A stretch of 19,081 nt of DNA from Solirubrobacteraceae bacterium (GTDB lineage Bacteria; Actinomycetota; Thermoleophilia; Solirubrobacterales; Solirubrobacteraceae), in NCBI GenBank assembly GCA_030151725.1, contig JASLDD010000285.1, positions 1 to 19,081 of the forward strand, in the 5' to 3' direction. The translations under genes were made by a program, and so were the position numbers. This document shows positions 1 through 7,240 of the stretch, one piece after another. The number at the start of each line of letters is the position of its first letter. Position 1 is the first letter of the stretch. Under the pieces are notes generated by a model. The model did no database searches. It saw only the letters and a program-made list of their open reading frames with translations, and was not told the DNA's origin.

Positions 1-481
1 GGCCTAGGGCATCGAGGGAGTCGGGTGGCCGGGTGGAGTTGACTCGCGGCTGATGCTCGCGCTCCTCCGACATCCAGCCAGCGATTTGGTTTGCGAGTCG
101 CTCTGAGAGGAGCCTCGTGCCTCCCTCAGTGAAATCGCTGATTGGGAGATCGACGCGGCCGTCAAGCCCGATCTCTGCGAGGCGATGACGGACATCGTCA
201 ACTAGGACGGGCAAGACAATCGTCCGCCCAAGGAGTTCCTCGCGTTCTCTCGCCCAAGCGACCTCTTGTCTGACCCACTCCGAGTCAGCTGTATCCCGAC
301 CGAAGATAAGCACGACATAGTCGACCTCAGAGTCGATGGCGCCTTTGAGGGACGGCTTGAGCTCAGCTCCAAACAGCAGCTCGTTCTCATCGATCCAGGG
401 CTTGAGCCAGCCGGGAAAATAGCCAACGAGCTCACGCACGAGTGCCTTGTCTCTACTGCTGTGGCTGATGAAGACTCTCAT
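1..481 (-). CDS. TIR-domain protein, 3' end beyond the window
   Basis: Reading the minus strand from the ATG at 481 gives 160 residues with no stop before the window edge, so the gene is cut by the window and not necessarily broken. The protein starts directly with the first TIR strand (MRVFISHSSRDK). Next come a W-x-D/E segment near residues 29-34, a G-x-x-L..I helix (38-49), the strand VDYVVLIFG (53-61) and the helix SEWVRQEVAWA (67-77). In TIR enzymes the catalytic NADase glutamate sits in this last helix; here E73 fits. TIR proteins of bacterial defence deplete NAD+ or make signalling nucleotides, usually with a second sensing or effector domain, which here would lie left of position 1. 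No Shine-Dalgarno is obvious. It points away from the plus-strand nuclease genes and lies next to a helicase remnant. The TIR fold is confident; the defence role is inferred. Confidence 0.85.
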   Translation of the reverse strand, partial: MRVFISHSSRDKALVRELVGYFPGWLKPWIDENELLFGAELKPSLKGAIDSEVDYVVLIFGRDTADSEWVRQEVAWAREREELLGRTIVLPVLVDDVRHRLAEIGLDGRVDLPISDFTEGGTRLLSERLANQIAGWMSEEREHQPRVNSTRPPDSLDALG

Positions 482-540
482 GCTGGTGGATTCTAATAAT
501 CGGGCGTATGTTGGGCTACCCCCTCGGCCGTTGGCAGTTC

Positions 541-1125
541 TCAGGCCCCAGTCAGCGCCTTAGCGAAGTCGAGATCGGCTTCTCTCGTACGCGGCACCGA
601 GACGTGGACGCGCAGCCCTTGAGCTGCTCCTCTATCACTCTTCCCTGTCCGACTGTTGGACTCGTGCATCGGCGCCATAAGGGCGCGCACACGACCCGCG
701 ATCGTTCGGTTCAACTCAAGCGCCTGATCGGTCATCAGCGAGACGAGCGGACTCACAACGACGGTGACGCCCGACAGCGCCGCAGCTGGAGGAGGTAACT
801 CTTGCCATAGCCGGTCGGCAGCACCCCCAGGGGTTTGGCCGGCAGCAATCGCCCGTAGACCTTCAACCTGCTTGTCGTTCAATACAACCGGCTCGTCGCT
901 GGCGTGGAGGTGTCCGGCGATCGCGCCGGCGCGCGCCACCAGGCGCAGCGGGCTTGCAGCTCATAATCGGTAGGTTCCTGGCTCAAGGCGGCCCCGCTAT
1001 GACAAACAGCCTGTTCAGTAACCCTTTCTCGCCCATCGTTGAAACCGGCGGTAGCCGCCGAGCCTTCGTCAAGCGCGTCGGCTGCTGCCTTCCGCTGCCT
1101 TTCAGACGGCCGTGCGCCGCCATGA
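541..1125 (-). pseudogene. Remnant of a RecQ/DEAD-like DNA helicase, several frameshifts
   Basis: The pieces form a superfamily 2 helicase N-terminus only when three frames are joined. One frame gives KQVEGLRAIAA (a RecQ-like motif 0) followed later by VTVVVSPLVSLMTDQ (motif Ia), ending with a stop at 541-543. The Walker A loop, VLPTGYGKSYLL, is in a different frame at about 789-839. A further upstream stretch ending in YELQARCAWW lies in a third frame at about 960-1125. An intact gene would need a base removed near 840 and the frame corrected again near 785. Motif II (DExH) and everything after it are missing. No functional helicase can be made, so this is a decayed fragment, perhaps once part of a defence or DNA-repair cassette with the TIR gene. 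The 5' limit is approximate. Confidence 0.6.
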
Positions 1126-1144
1126 CGACCTCGACTAGCGTCTG

Positions 1145-2026
1145 GTGTTGACTCAGCCAGACTCCCGAAGCTTCACCCGCCTACTGGTCTCAGTGGGTGG
1201 CATCCTCTGTGTCCTCGCGATCCTGGGACCAGGATGGGTCCTACGGGATACCGGCACCCTCCGCGTTTCCCAAAGCGAACTAGAACGGCTGACGCCCGAA
1301 TCGCGGGCGGCGATGGAACACCGCCAACACATCGCGGCCAACCTCGGCGAATGGGCTCTGTGGATCGGTCTGGTGCTGCTGCTGGTCGGCATCTGCTTCC
1401 TCGTCTGGGGCGCCTGGCGCTTGCGCAAACAAGAGGAGGGAGATCAAGAGCGGGCCAAACTCGAGAGGGACCTGAAAAAGCAGCAACTATCACGCCGCAC
1501 CGAGGCGGACGTTGGCAGGCAGAGGAAAGCTGAAGTCGCAGACCAGCTCAAGGATGCGCCCCCCGACGCGACTGTGGGCGAGATCCGAGCGCTCGCCGTC
1601 GATCGCTTCCGAAAAGCGGAGCAGACCGAGAAGCAGGTGCTACAGCGCCTCAGAGCCCTAGCTGAAGCGAAGGGCGCACAGTACAACGAGTATCCCTCCT
1701 TCCACGCGCCCGACGGCTCGACATGGGGGTTTGATGGCCTCATCACGCTCAAGAGGACGCAGATTCTTGTCGAGGTCAAGACGGCGGCGCTCCAGCCCGA
1801 GACCGTTCTCGGAGATGCCGTGCGCTCTCTGTATGAGTTGCTCATCGCATGGGATGCGACTTTCGGCGTAGGCGCTCGGGGCTGGCTGATCGTGGTTGGC
1901 GACAGGGTCACGCCTGAGGACCGCTCCAGCGCCAACCGAGTGCCCGCGATCTACGAGGGCGTCTCGGTCACGCTACTCACACCAGACGAGATCGAGCGAC
2001 TCGAGTTCCCAGAGGACGTGGATTGA
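1145..2026 (+). CDS. Two-TM membrane protein with C-terminal PD-(D/E)XK nuclease domain
   Basis: The 293-residue protein starts at GTG 1145; TTG 1148 is an alternative and no good Shine-Dalgarno is visible. Residues about 12-32 and 68-90 are hydrophobic membrane segments with a short loop of about 35 residues between them. Residues 93-175 are highly charged and helical, probably a coiled-coil stalk. The C-terminal domain (about 180-285) shows the restriction-endonuclease-like core: WGFDGLI (D197), then ILVEVK (E210, K212), which are the D...E-x-K catalytic residues on a strand pair. Conserved helices and the strand WLIVV follow. Family knowledge suggests a DNase of the Mrr-like class held at the cytoplasmic membrane. 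The next gene, a GmrSD-type restriction protein, starts within about 60 nt on the same strand, so both may form one restriction unit. The nuclease call is good; the target is unknown. Confidence 0.7.
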   Translation: MLTQPDSRSFTRLLVSVGGILCVLAILGPGWVLRDTGTLRVSQSELERLTPESRAAMEHRQHIAANLGEWALWIGLVLLLVGICFLVWGAWRLRKQEEGDQERAKLERDLKKQQLSRRTEADVGRQRKAEVADQLKDAPPDATVGEIRALAVDRFRKAEQTEKQVLQRLRALAEAKGAQYNEYPSFHAPDGSTWGFDGLITLKRTQILVEVKTAALQPETVLGDAVRSLYELLIAWDATFGVGARGWLIVVGDRVTPEDRSSANRVPAIYEGVSVTLLTPDEIERLEFPEDVD

Positions 2027-2083
2027 AGAGCTTGATGAGCGATTCAATTGAGCGATTCCTTCCAAGCACCAGAACTGGTTCGT

Positions 2084-2944
2084 ATGGCTAGACTGCACAC
2101 CGTGATTGATCCGCGGCTGGTTACTCTCCAGGATCTTTTTGCTGATCGGATTCATTACGAGGTTCCGATTTACCAGCGCTCGTATGTTTGGGGGAAGGAG
2201 GCGCAGTGGGTTCCGCTGTGGGAGGACGTGGCGGAGGCCGCGAACGGACGCTTGGCTGACCAATCGATGCTCACACACTTCCTTGGTGCGATCGTGATCG
2301 AGTTGCGATCTGCGGACCCTGGGCGGGTCAAGGTGTTCTCGGTGATCGATGGTCAGCAGCGTTTGACGACTCTGCAGGTCTTGCTCGCGTCCCTGCGGGC
2401 GGTCGCAAAGGAGCGAGACGAGCCGAGGGCGTCCGACATCGATCGGATGCTGCGAAACGAGGGGCGCCACGCCGAGGGTCCGCTCTCATTCAAGATGTGG
2501 CCGAGCGAGGACGATCGAGAGGAGTTCCGCGAAACCATTCGACCGGATGCCGGAGCGCCTCTCCCGACGAAGGAGACTGGTACTTCCGGGGCGCTGCGGT
2601 TCTTCAAGACGGCGATCGATGACTGGCTCGGCACAGGCGATGACTCAACCGACCGGCTTGATGCGCTGCAGGACACCGTCGAGGGACTGCTCCAGGTCGT
2701 AGCAATCCAGCTCGACGGAAGCTCGGACGCGAACGTCATCTTTGAGACGCTCAACTCCCGGGGGCTGACCTCACATCGCTGGATCTCGCCAAGAACTCGC
2801 TACTGCGCCATGCGACCCGCCAGGGAGTCAACGCCCGCGAGCTCCATGCTATGTACTGGCAGCCCGCGCTCGGCGATGGCGAGTACTGGCTCGAGACCGT
2901 GCGACAGGGCCGCTACACCAGCGAGCGCGCCGACCTCTTCCTGA
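2084..2944 (+). CDS. GmrSD-type restriction protein, N-terminal DUF262 part (frameshifted)
   Basis: This is the 5' part of one gene broken by a frameshift. ATG 2084 (MARLHTVIDP) is preferred because family members begin about there; TTG 2048 in the same frame would add 12 residues. The DUF262 (ParB/Srx-like) domain is clear: VPIYQRSYVW (about residues 28-37), LWEDV, the HFLGAIVI strand and the hallmark nucleotide-binding DGQQR at residues 89-93 (2348-2362). The conserved NVIFETLNSRG closes the homologous part at 2764. After that the frame reads unrelated sequence to the stop at 2944, while the expected continuation (ADLTSLDLAKNSLL) is found in another frame from 2764. In GmrSD and related enzymes this domain binds and hydrolyses NTP and licenses cleavage of modified DNA. 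It sits in tandem with the nuclease gene upstream. Confidence 0.8.
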   Translation: MARLHTVIDPRLVTLQDLFADRIHYEVPIYQRSYVWGKEAQWVPLWEDVAEAANGRLADQSMLTHFLGAIVIELRSADPGRVKVFSVIDGQQRLTTLQVLLASLRAVAKERDEPRASDIDRMLRNEGRHAEGPLSFKMWPSEDDREEFRETIRPDAGAPLPTKETGTSGALRFFKTAIDDWLGTGDDSTDRLDALQDTVEGLLQVVAIQLDGSSDANVIFETLNSRGLTSHRWISPRTRYCAMRPARESTPASSMLCTGSPRSAMASTGSRPCDRAATPASAPTSS

Positions 2945-3903
2945 TGCACTGGCTGACAATGCGCACCGGCAAGACGCCGCGGGTGCAAAGGCTGTTCGCG
3001 GACTTTCGCCGCCTGATAATGCAGGCCGACCCCTCTGTTCAGGCTGCTGAGATCGTCAAGGAGCTCAGCGCGGATGCGAAGACCTACCGGTCATTTGACG
3101 AACTGGACCGCACGTCTGTCGAGGGCCGGTTTTTCCATCGTCTGGACCTCATGGACACGACGACGCTCATCCCGGTGGCGCTCTTGTTGTTCCGCACCAA
3201 AGAGCTCAGCATCGAGCGGCGAGCACGGGCCGTTCGTGCCCTGGAGAGCTGGCTGGTTCGTCGCATGATGCTCGGAGCGACCACGCAGCACTACAACCGG
3301 CTGCTGGCGGCGCTTCTCACTCGTCTGCACGAGCAGCAGAACCTCACGACGGCCGACGTCACGATTGTGGAAGTTCTACGCGGGTTCGAGAACGATACTG
3401 ACCGCTGGCCGACCGACGCTGAGATTAGACACCGACTGCTGCGAGTTCCTATGTATGGCTGGATCAATCAGCGGCGCATCCGTGTCCTGCTCGAGGCGTG
3501 CGAGGAGCAGATCGCCGCGACACCGCTGAGCGAGCAGCTGCCACTGCCCGACAAGCTCACCATCGAGCACGCGATGCCGCAGGCCTGGATCGACAACTGG
3601 CCTGTGCAGGGCGACGATCAAATGGACCCAGCTCAAGCGGCGGAGCATCGCGACGCACACGTCCACCTCCTGGAGAACCTGACACTGGTCACGCGTGCCC
3701 TCAACTCGTCGATGTCCAACGCTGCCTGGTCGGGCAAGCGTAAGGAGCTTGCCAGGCGAAGCCAGCTGCTCGTCAACCGACATCTGTGCGAACACGAGTT
3801 ATGGGACGAGGAGCAGATCGACATTCGCGGAGCCGAGCTCTGCGGCTATGTGCTTGAGACCTGGCCGGGCCCCGATGCCGCGGTGTGGCAGACACATTCC
3901 TAG
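2851..3903 (+). CDS. GmrSD-type restriction protein, C-terminal DUF1524/HNH part
   Basis: This is the 3' part of the gene begun at 2084. The homologous sequence runs back without stops to 2764; ATG 2851 is only the first in-frame ATG and may or may not be used. Helical sequence (YWLETVRQGRYTSERADLFL onwards) fills the first 220 residues, as in the linker of DUF262-DUF1524 proteins. The nuclease domain follows: LTIEHAMPQAW with the catalytic histidine H240 (codon 3568-3570) in the DUF1524 E-H-x-x-P motif, then HLLENLTLVTRALNSSMSN and a Lys/Arg-rich helix, the usual HNH-fold ending. Joined with the upstream part the protein would be about 606 residues, normal for single-chain GmrSD enzymes that cut glucosylated or otherwise modified phage DNA. 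Alone this part would lack the NTP-binding sensor. The domain call is strong; activity of the locus is doubtful. Confidence 0.8.
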   Translation: MYWQPALGDGEYWLETVRQGRYTSERADLFLMHWLTMRTGKTPRVQRLFADFRRLIMQADPSVQAAEIVKELSADAKTYRSFDELDRTSVEGRFFHRLDLMDTTTLIPVALLLFRTKELSIERRARAVRALESWLVRRMMLGATTQHYNRLLAALLTRLHEQQNLTTADVTIVEVLRGFENDTDRWPTDAEIRHRLLRVPMYGWINQRRIRVLLEACEEQIAATPLSEQLPLPDKLTIEHAMPQAWIDNWPVQGDDQMDPAQAAEHRDAHVHLLENLTLVTRALNSSMSNAAWSGKRKELARRSQLLVNRHLCEHELWDEEQIDIRGAELCGYVLETWPGPDAAVWQTHS

Positions 3904-4033
3904 TAACGGGCAAGCCCCCGCTCGTCTGTCGGCCGGCAAGCCTTGTTGATGATCCAAGGAAACACGTCAGCAATGATCAATCAACGGATTTGCCCTAATG
4001 ATCGGAATCCGCTATCTTGCGCCGTCGCAAGGC

Positions 4034-4093
4034 TCCGGTGCATGACCACGTGAGAATGGCCATCAGGTTTTCCACCTGGTGGGGAGCACCGGA
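4034..4093 (+). ncRNA. Nested hairpin, possible structured leader of the vWA operon
   Basis: In the 258-nt gap before the vWA gene, TCCGGTGC (4034-4041) pairs perfectly with GCACCGGA (4086-4093). Inside it CCATCAGG (4060-4067) pairs with CCTGGTGG (4075-4082) through one G-T wobble, leaving a 7-nt loop. The 18 nt on the 5' side between the two stems include a CACGTG palindrome (4047-4052). Two coaxial 8-bp stems in non-coding DNA are more than chance usually gives. No T-run follows, so a simple terminator of the restriction gene upstream is unlikely. It could be a regulatory leader, a small RNA or a protein-binding site. A TTGACG hexamer (4098-4103) directly follows, but no convincing -10 box is seen at the right distance. 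The rest of 3904-4161 shows nothing recognisable. The structure is seen; its role is not known. Confidence 0.4.
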
Positions 4094-4150
4094 ACTATTG
4101 ACGTTTAGCGGGTGAATGCGGGGCCCCGGCCGCGCTAGTTCTCTGTGGAT

Positions 4151-4156
4151 GGAGGT
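4151..4156 (+). promoter_or_regulatory. Shine-Dalgarno of the vWA gene
   Basis: GGAGGT lies 5 nt before ATG 4162, a strong ribosome binding site that fixes the start of the first gene of the signalling operon. Confidence 0.75.
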
Positions 4157-4161
4157 GGGGG

Positions 4162-4857
4162 ATGGGTGGGTTCGACGATTACATCGACGCTGAGGTCGTC
4201 GCCGCGCCAGCGTGGTATCAGCTGGCCGTGATGGTGAACGACGGCTCTGGATCGATGACGCTGCCGGTGAGTTCAGGCGCCTCGGCGGAGGGGGACGTGC
4301 CGCATGGCACCAAGGCGGCCGCCGTCGATATCGCGGTACGGATGCTGGTGAAAGAGATGCAGGAAGGTCGGTCTCCGGAGAACTACCACTTCGCGTTCGT
4401 CTCCTTCAACACCAGGGTCACGGATGCGCGCCCCCCGAGGAAATTGGCCGAGATACCGCGTGATGAGACCTTCGACCCGACGGCGCACGGCACCGGCGGG
4501 ACCGCCATCTATAAGGGTTTGGAAGCGGCAGCGTCGATCGTGGAGGCGTATTTGCAGAGGGGTCATGCGCAGGAGCTGCCGGTGTCGGCGGTCGTGGCCG
4601 TGATGTCGGACGGCGAGGAGAACAGCGATGTGAAGCAGACACAGCGAATCGCGGAGCGGATTCGTGGGCTGCGCAACACGTCGTTGGCGGCGTGTCTGTT
4701 TGCCTCGCGCGATCAGCCTGCCGCAGGCGGCTCTCTGCTCGCATCGATCGTCAGTGAACCTAGGCTGTTCCAGCACGTCTACGACGCCGCAGGGCTGCGA
4801 AAATTCTTCAAAGACTCGATCACGGCCAGCCGGCCGGCTCTGCCTCCGGGTCAATAG
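4162..4857 (+). CDS. von Willebrand factor A (TerY-like) protein with complete MIDAS
   Basis: This is a soluble 231-residue vWA-domain protein and the first gene of the four-gene operon. All metal-ion-dependent adhesion site residues are present: D27-x-S29-x-S31 in VNDGSGSM, T114 in GTGGTAIYKGL and D150 in VMSDGEEN. The domain fills almost the whole protein, with no signal peptide or membrane segment, so it acts in the cytoplasm. The layout is that of TerY/YegL proteins, which are encoded with a PP2C phosphatase and a kinase and are thought to act as phosphorylation-controlled protein scaffolds. It also resembles MoxR-associated vWA proteins, but no MoxR ATPase is near. The downstream PP2C gene starts 9 nt after its stop. 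An inserted loop (residues 33-50) is rich in Gly/Ser. The family is certain; the ligand is unknown. Confidence 0.9.
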   Translation: MGGFDDYIDAEVVAAPAWYQLAVMVNDGSGSMTLPVSSGASAEGDVPHGTKAAAVDIAVRMLVKEMQEGRSPENYHFAFVSFNTRVTDARPPRKLAEIPRDETFDPTAHGTGGTAIYKGLEAAASIVEAYLQRGHAQELPVSAVVAVMSDGEENSDVKQTQRIAERIRGLRNTSLAACLFASRDQPAAGGSLLASIVSEPRLFQHVYDAAGLRKFFKDSITASRPALPPGQ

Positions 4858-4866
4858 CTCAGGCAG

Positions 4867-5700
4867 ATGGCGGTGTGTGAGGTCATCCCGGCGGCTGCGA
4901 CCGTGGCTGCGCCAGGCAAGAGCGAGAACCAGGACAGCGTCGCTGTGTTCCGGATGGGCGAGGCGGCAGCTGGCGCCGGCGTGGTGATCTGCGATGGGGT
5001 CGGCTCGTTGCCGCAATCGGGTGCAGTCGCCTCCGAGATGGCGGCGTTGGCTGCGAGCCACATAGAAGAGGCCGGGGTCAGGAGAGGCATCTGGGGGCTG
5101 GAGGAGATGGCCGCGGCTCACGAGCTGAGCAGCGACGGAGCGACCACGCTGATCGCCGTCGGAGCCGAACCCGAAGGGCTCGTCTCGCACTGCTTCATCG
5201 GCAATGGAAGCTTGTTCGAGATCGCTCCTCAGACGGCGGTCACCGGCGTGATGAACTTGCGCTGGTGTGGGCTTGCGCTGCCCCAGCTCAACTGGGATCG
5301 AGGGCAGCCAGCGCTCGAGTCTTTCCTGCCGGCTCCCGCATACGGTTTCGAGGCTGAGAAGGGTTGCCGGCTGACCAGCCGGCTGAAGCCGCGCCTGTAT
5401 CTCGCGTGCAGCGATGGCGTGGCCACTGACGAGGACTGCCCGCAGGCCAAAACGCCCGACGGACGATACTGGAAGGGCATACCCACGAAGCTGATCGGAG
5501 TGCTCGATGCGCTCGCGGCTCGCTGGCAGGATCTGTTGCGGGGCGACGCCGAGCAGAGCGCGGCGCTGCTGCAGGAGATCCTCGACGCGACGCTCGCGGC
5601 GCTGCTCGCCGACGGCGCCTTCGAGGACGACGCGAGCGTTGGCTGTGTGATGACGCGACCGCTGACCGGTCCCGAGCGGGACACCCCGCATGAGCGCTGA
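4867..5700 (+). CDS. PP2C-family (PPM) protein phosphatase
   Basis: This is a 277-residue cytoplasmic PP2C-like Ser/Thr phosphatase. Motifs in order are ENQD (residues 20-23, metal-binding D23), VICDGVGS (39-47, metal-binding D43), GATTLIAV (91-98), IGNGSLFEI (111-119, replacing the usual G-D-S), CSDGV (181-185, D183) and EDDASVGCV near the C-terminus (D254/D255). The metal-binding aspartates are kept, so catalysis is likely; the G-N-G-S change is the kind seen in divergent YegK-like members. It starts at ATG 4867, 9 nt after the vWA gene, and its last 11 nt overlap the kinase gene, so both are made from the same message. By family logic it removes phosphates placed by the downstream kinase, perhaps on the vWA or DUF4407 protein. 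The pairing is inferred from gene order. Confidence 0.88.
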   Translation: MAVCEVIPAAATVAAPGKSENQDSVAVFRMGEAAAGAGVVICDGVGSLPQSGAVASEMAALAASHIEEAGVRRGIWGLEEMAAAHELSSDGATTLIAVGAEPEGLVSHCFIGNGSLFEIAPQTAVTGVMNLRWCGLALPQLNWDRGQPALESFLPAPAYGFEAEKGCRLTSRLKPRLYLACSDGVATDEDCPQAKTPDGRYWKGIPTKLIGVLDALAARWQDLLRGDAEQSAALLQEILDATLAALLADGAFEDDASVGCVMTRPLTGPERDTPHER

Positions 5701-7240
5701 GCTGACGATCGAGTCGGTTCACTGCGAGCTGAAGGAGTTCGCCAGGCGTCATCGCATCGACCTGCCCGCAGTCGGCGAGCGCTTCACGCTCGGCGGTCAA
5801 CAGGGCACAGGATCCTACGGAGGCATTCACGTAGTCCGCGCCAGAAACGGTCATGCGCCCCGCATGCCGCTGGTCACGAAGCTCTTCGAGCTAACCGATA
5901 CAGGCGTCGAAGAGGCTGAGGTCATCGACAGGGTCACGGGGTTTCATGCTGGCGTTGCTCGCGGCGGTGCAGAAACGCTGGATGGTCTGCTCGCGACACC
6001 GTTCTCGCTCGTGCGGGCGCGCGTCGACGGCGCCTTCCGGCTCCTGGCCTTCATGCTCGATCTGACGCAGCTCGGCTACATGCAGATGCCAAACGACGCC
6101 GACTTCGGCCCCTTCATCAAAAGCGCAAGCCTGGGAGAGCGCATCGACTACGCGTACAACTACGCCCGTTGCGCGGCGTTGCTCGAGCAGATCGGCTTCA
6201 CACACGGCGATCAGAACCTGCCTAACCTGATGGTCAACCAGCAGACCGCCGATGTGCAGCTGATCGACTTCGACCTGGGTGTGCTGATGGTCCACGGCGA
6301 TGAGGTGCCCGGCACTGAAGGCAAGCAGGACGAGTTCGTCCCGGTCGAGGTCAAGGGCGACGGCAGTGGGCTAAACAAAGCGCCGCATACTCCCGCCGCC
6401 GAGCGGTGGTCAGTGGGAATGCTAGCCGCGACGCTCATCTTTGGACACAGCCCGATCTTCTTTATCCGCGTGTCCGCTAGCTCTATCGCGGAGTACGCGG
6501 CGACCGGTCTCCGTTGGCCAGCGATCGACGTCGACAAGCCCCCCTTCGTGGCGGGCAAGGAGCAGGGGTATGAAAGCTTCCGCAAGCGGGTCGAAGAGCA
6601 CATTTCGAGTGCCATCATCTCGACCTGTGCTGACTTCTTCGCGGCCGGCCTGGACGGCGCCCGTCGGCCAGCCGCGGCCGACTGGGTGAAGGCGCTTGAC
6701 CACGTTCGTCAGCCACCGCGGTTCCTGCAGACGAGCCTTTCGAGCCTCTTGGTGCTCGAGGGCTCGGAGGTGACGGTGACGTGGCAGACCAGCAACGCCG
6801 AGCACGTCGAGATCCCGCCGTGGGGCGTCCATGGTCCCGACGGCGAAGCGAACGTTCAGGTCGTCGCTGGCACCCAGGTGAGGCTCACCGCGGTCAACCG
6901 CTGGGGGAGCCTCTCGTGGACATCTCCGACCATTCGCACGGTGCCGCTGCCGCGCATTGAGGCGATCCCCCTTCCCGACTTCCCCGGCCTCTCCATCCAC
7001 GTCGAGACACCCTGGCCGGAGTTCCCGCTGGCCGAAACGAATCCCTTTCCCACCGCCCCGTCGTCTGGCCGGGCGTTCGCGCGTGCACCAGGCAGGGTCG
7101 CGGGGCCCCGACTCGACGGGCCGGCGATTCCAGCGTGCCCGCCGATGCCGGACGTGTTCTCGGCGCCGCTGGTGCCGCGGCTGCGGACGCCTCCGGAGTG
7201 GCGACTGCCCAAGCGCAAGCATGATGAGAGCCTGCGATGA
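5690..7240 (+). CDS. Serine/threonine kinase-like protein with C-terminal Ig-like domain
   Basis: The protein has 516 residues. The kinase N-lobe shows a glycine loop (GGQQGTGSYGG, residues 35-45) and the ATP lysine K64 in LVTKLF. The C-lobe has the catalytic loop THGDQNLPNLMVN (171-183; D174, N179) and the metal site LIDFDLG (D193). HGD replaces HRD and DFD replaces DFG, a variant type, but the key residues are present, so it is probably active. Residues about 345-418 look like a small beta-sandwich of Ig type (LEGSEVTVTWQTSNAEHVEI and onwards to LTAVNRWGS). A Pro-rich tail follows, with an Arg/Lys-rich end. No membrane segment is seen. It overlaps the phosphatase gene by 11 nt and the DUF4407 gene by 4 nt (ATGA). 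This matches the kinase of vWA-PP2C-kinase triads (YegI-like). The Ig-like domain may recognise the signal or a partner. Substrates are unknown. Confidence 0.88.
   Translation: MSAELTIESVHCELKEFARRHRIDLPAVGERFTLGGQQGTGSYGGIHVVRARNGHAPRMPLVTKLFELTDTGVEEAEVIDRVTGFHAGVARGGAETLDGLLATPFSLVRARVDGAFRLLAFMLDLTQLGYMQMPNDADFGPFIKSASLGERIDYAYNYARCAALLEQIGFTHGDQNLPNLMVNQQTADVQLIDFDLGVLMVHGDEVPGTEGKQDEFVPVEVKGDGSGLNKAPHTPAAERWSVGMLAATLIFGHSPIFFIRVSASSIAEYAATGLRWPAIDVDKPPFVAGKEQGYESFRKRVEEHISSAIISTCADFFAAGLDGARRPAAADWVKALDHVRQPPRFLQTSLSSLLVLEGSEVTVTWQTSNAEHVEIPPWGVHGPDGEANVQVVAGTQVRLTAVNRWGSLSWTSPTIRTVPLPRIEAIPLPDFPGLSIHVETPWPEFPLAETNPFPTAPSSGRAFARAPGRVAGPRLDGPAIPACPPMPDVFSAPLVPRLRTPPEWRLPKRKHDESLR

Noticed and set aside
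2759..2766. Classical programmed -1 frameshift signal in the GmrSD gene
   Set aside because: The zero-frame codons CGG GGG do not make a proper X-XXY-YYZ heptamer, and no stable downstream stem was seen. A plain indel is simpler.
4034..4093. Retron non-coding RNA or integron attC site
   Set aside because: There is no reverse transcriptase or integrase nearby, and the conserved attC core bases are missing.
4273..5691. 472-codon open frame on the minus strand opposite the vWA and PP2C genes
   Set aside because: Shadow of GC-rich codons. It has no family motifs (mostly Arg/His/Gln-rich), while the plus strand carries complete MIDAS and PP2C motifs.
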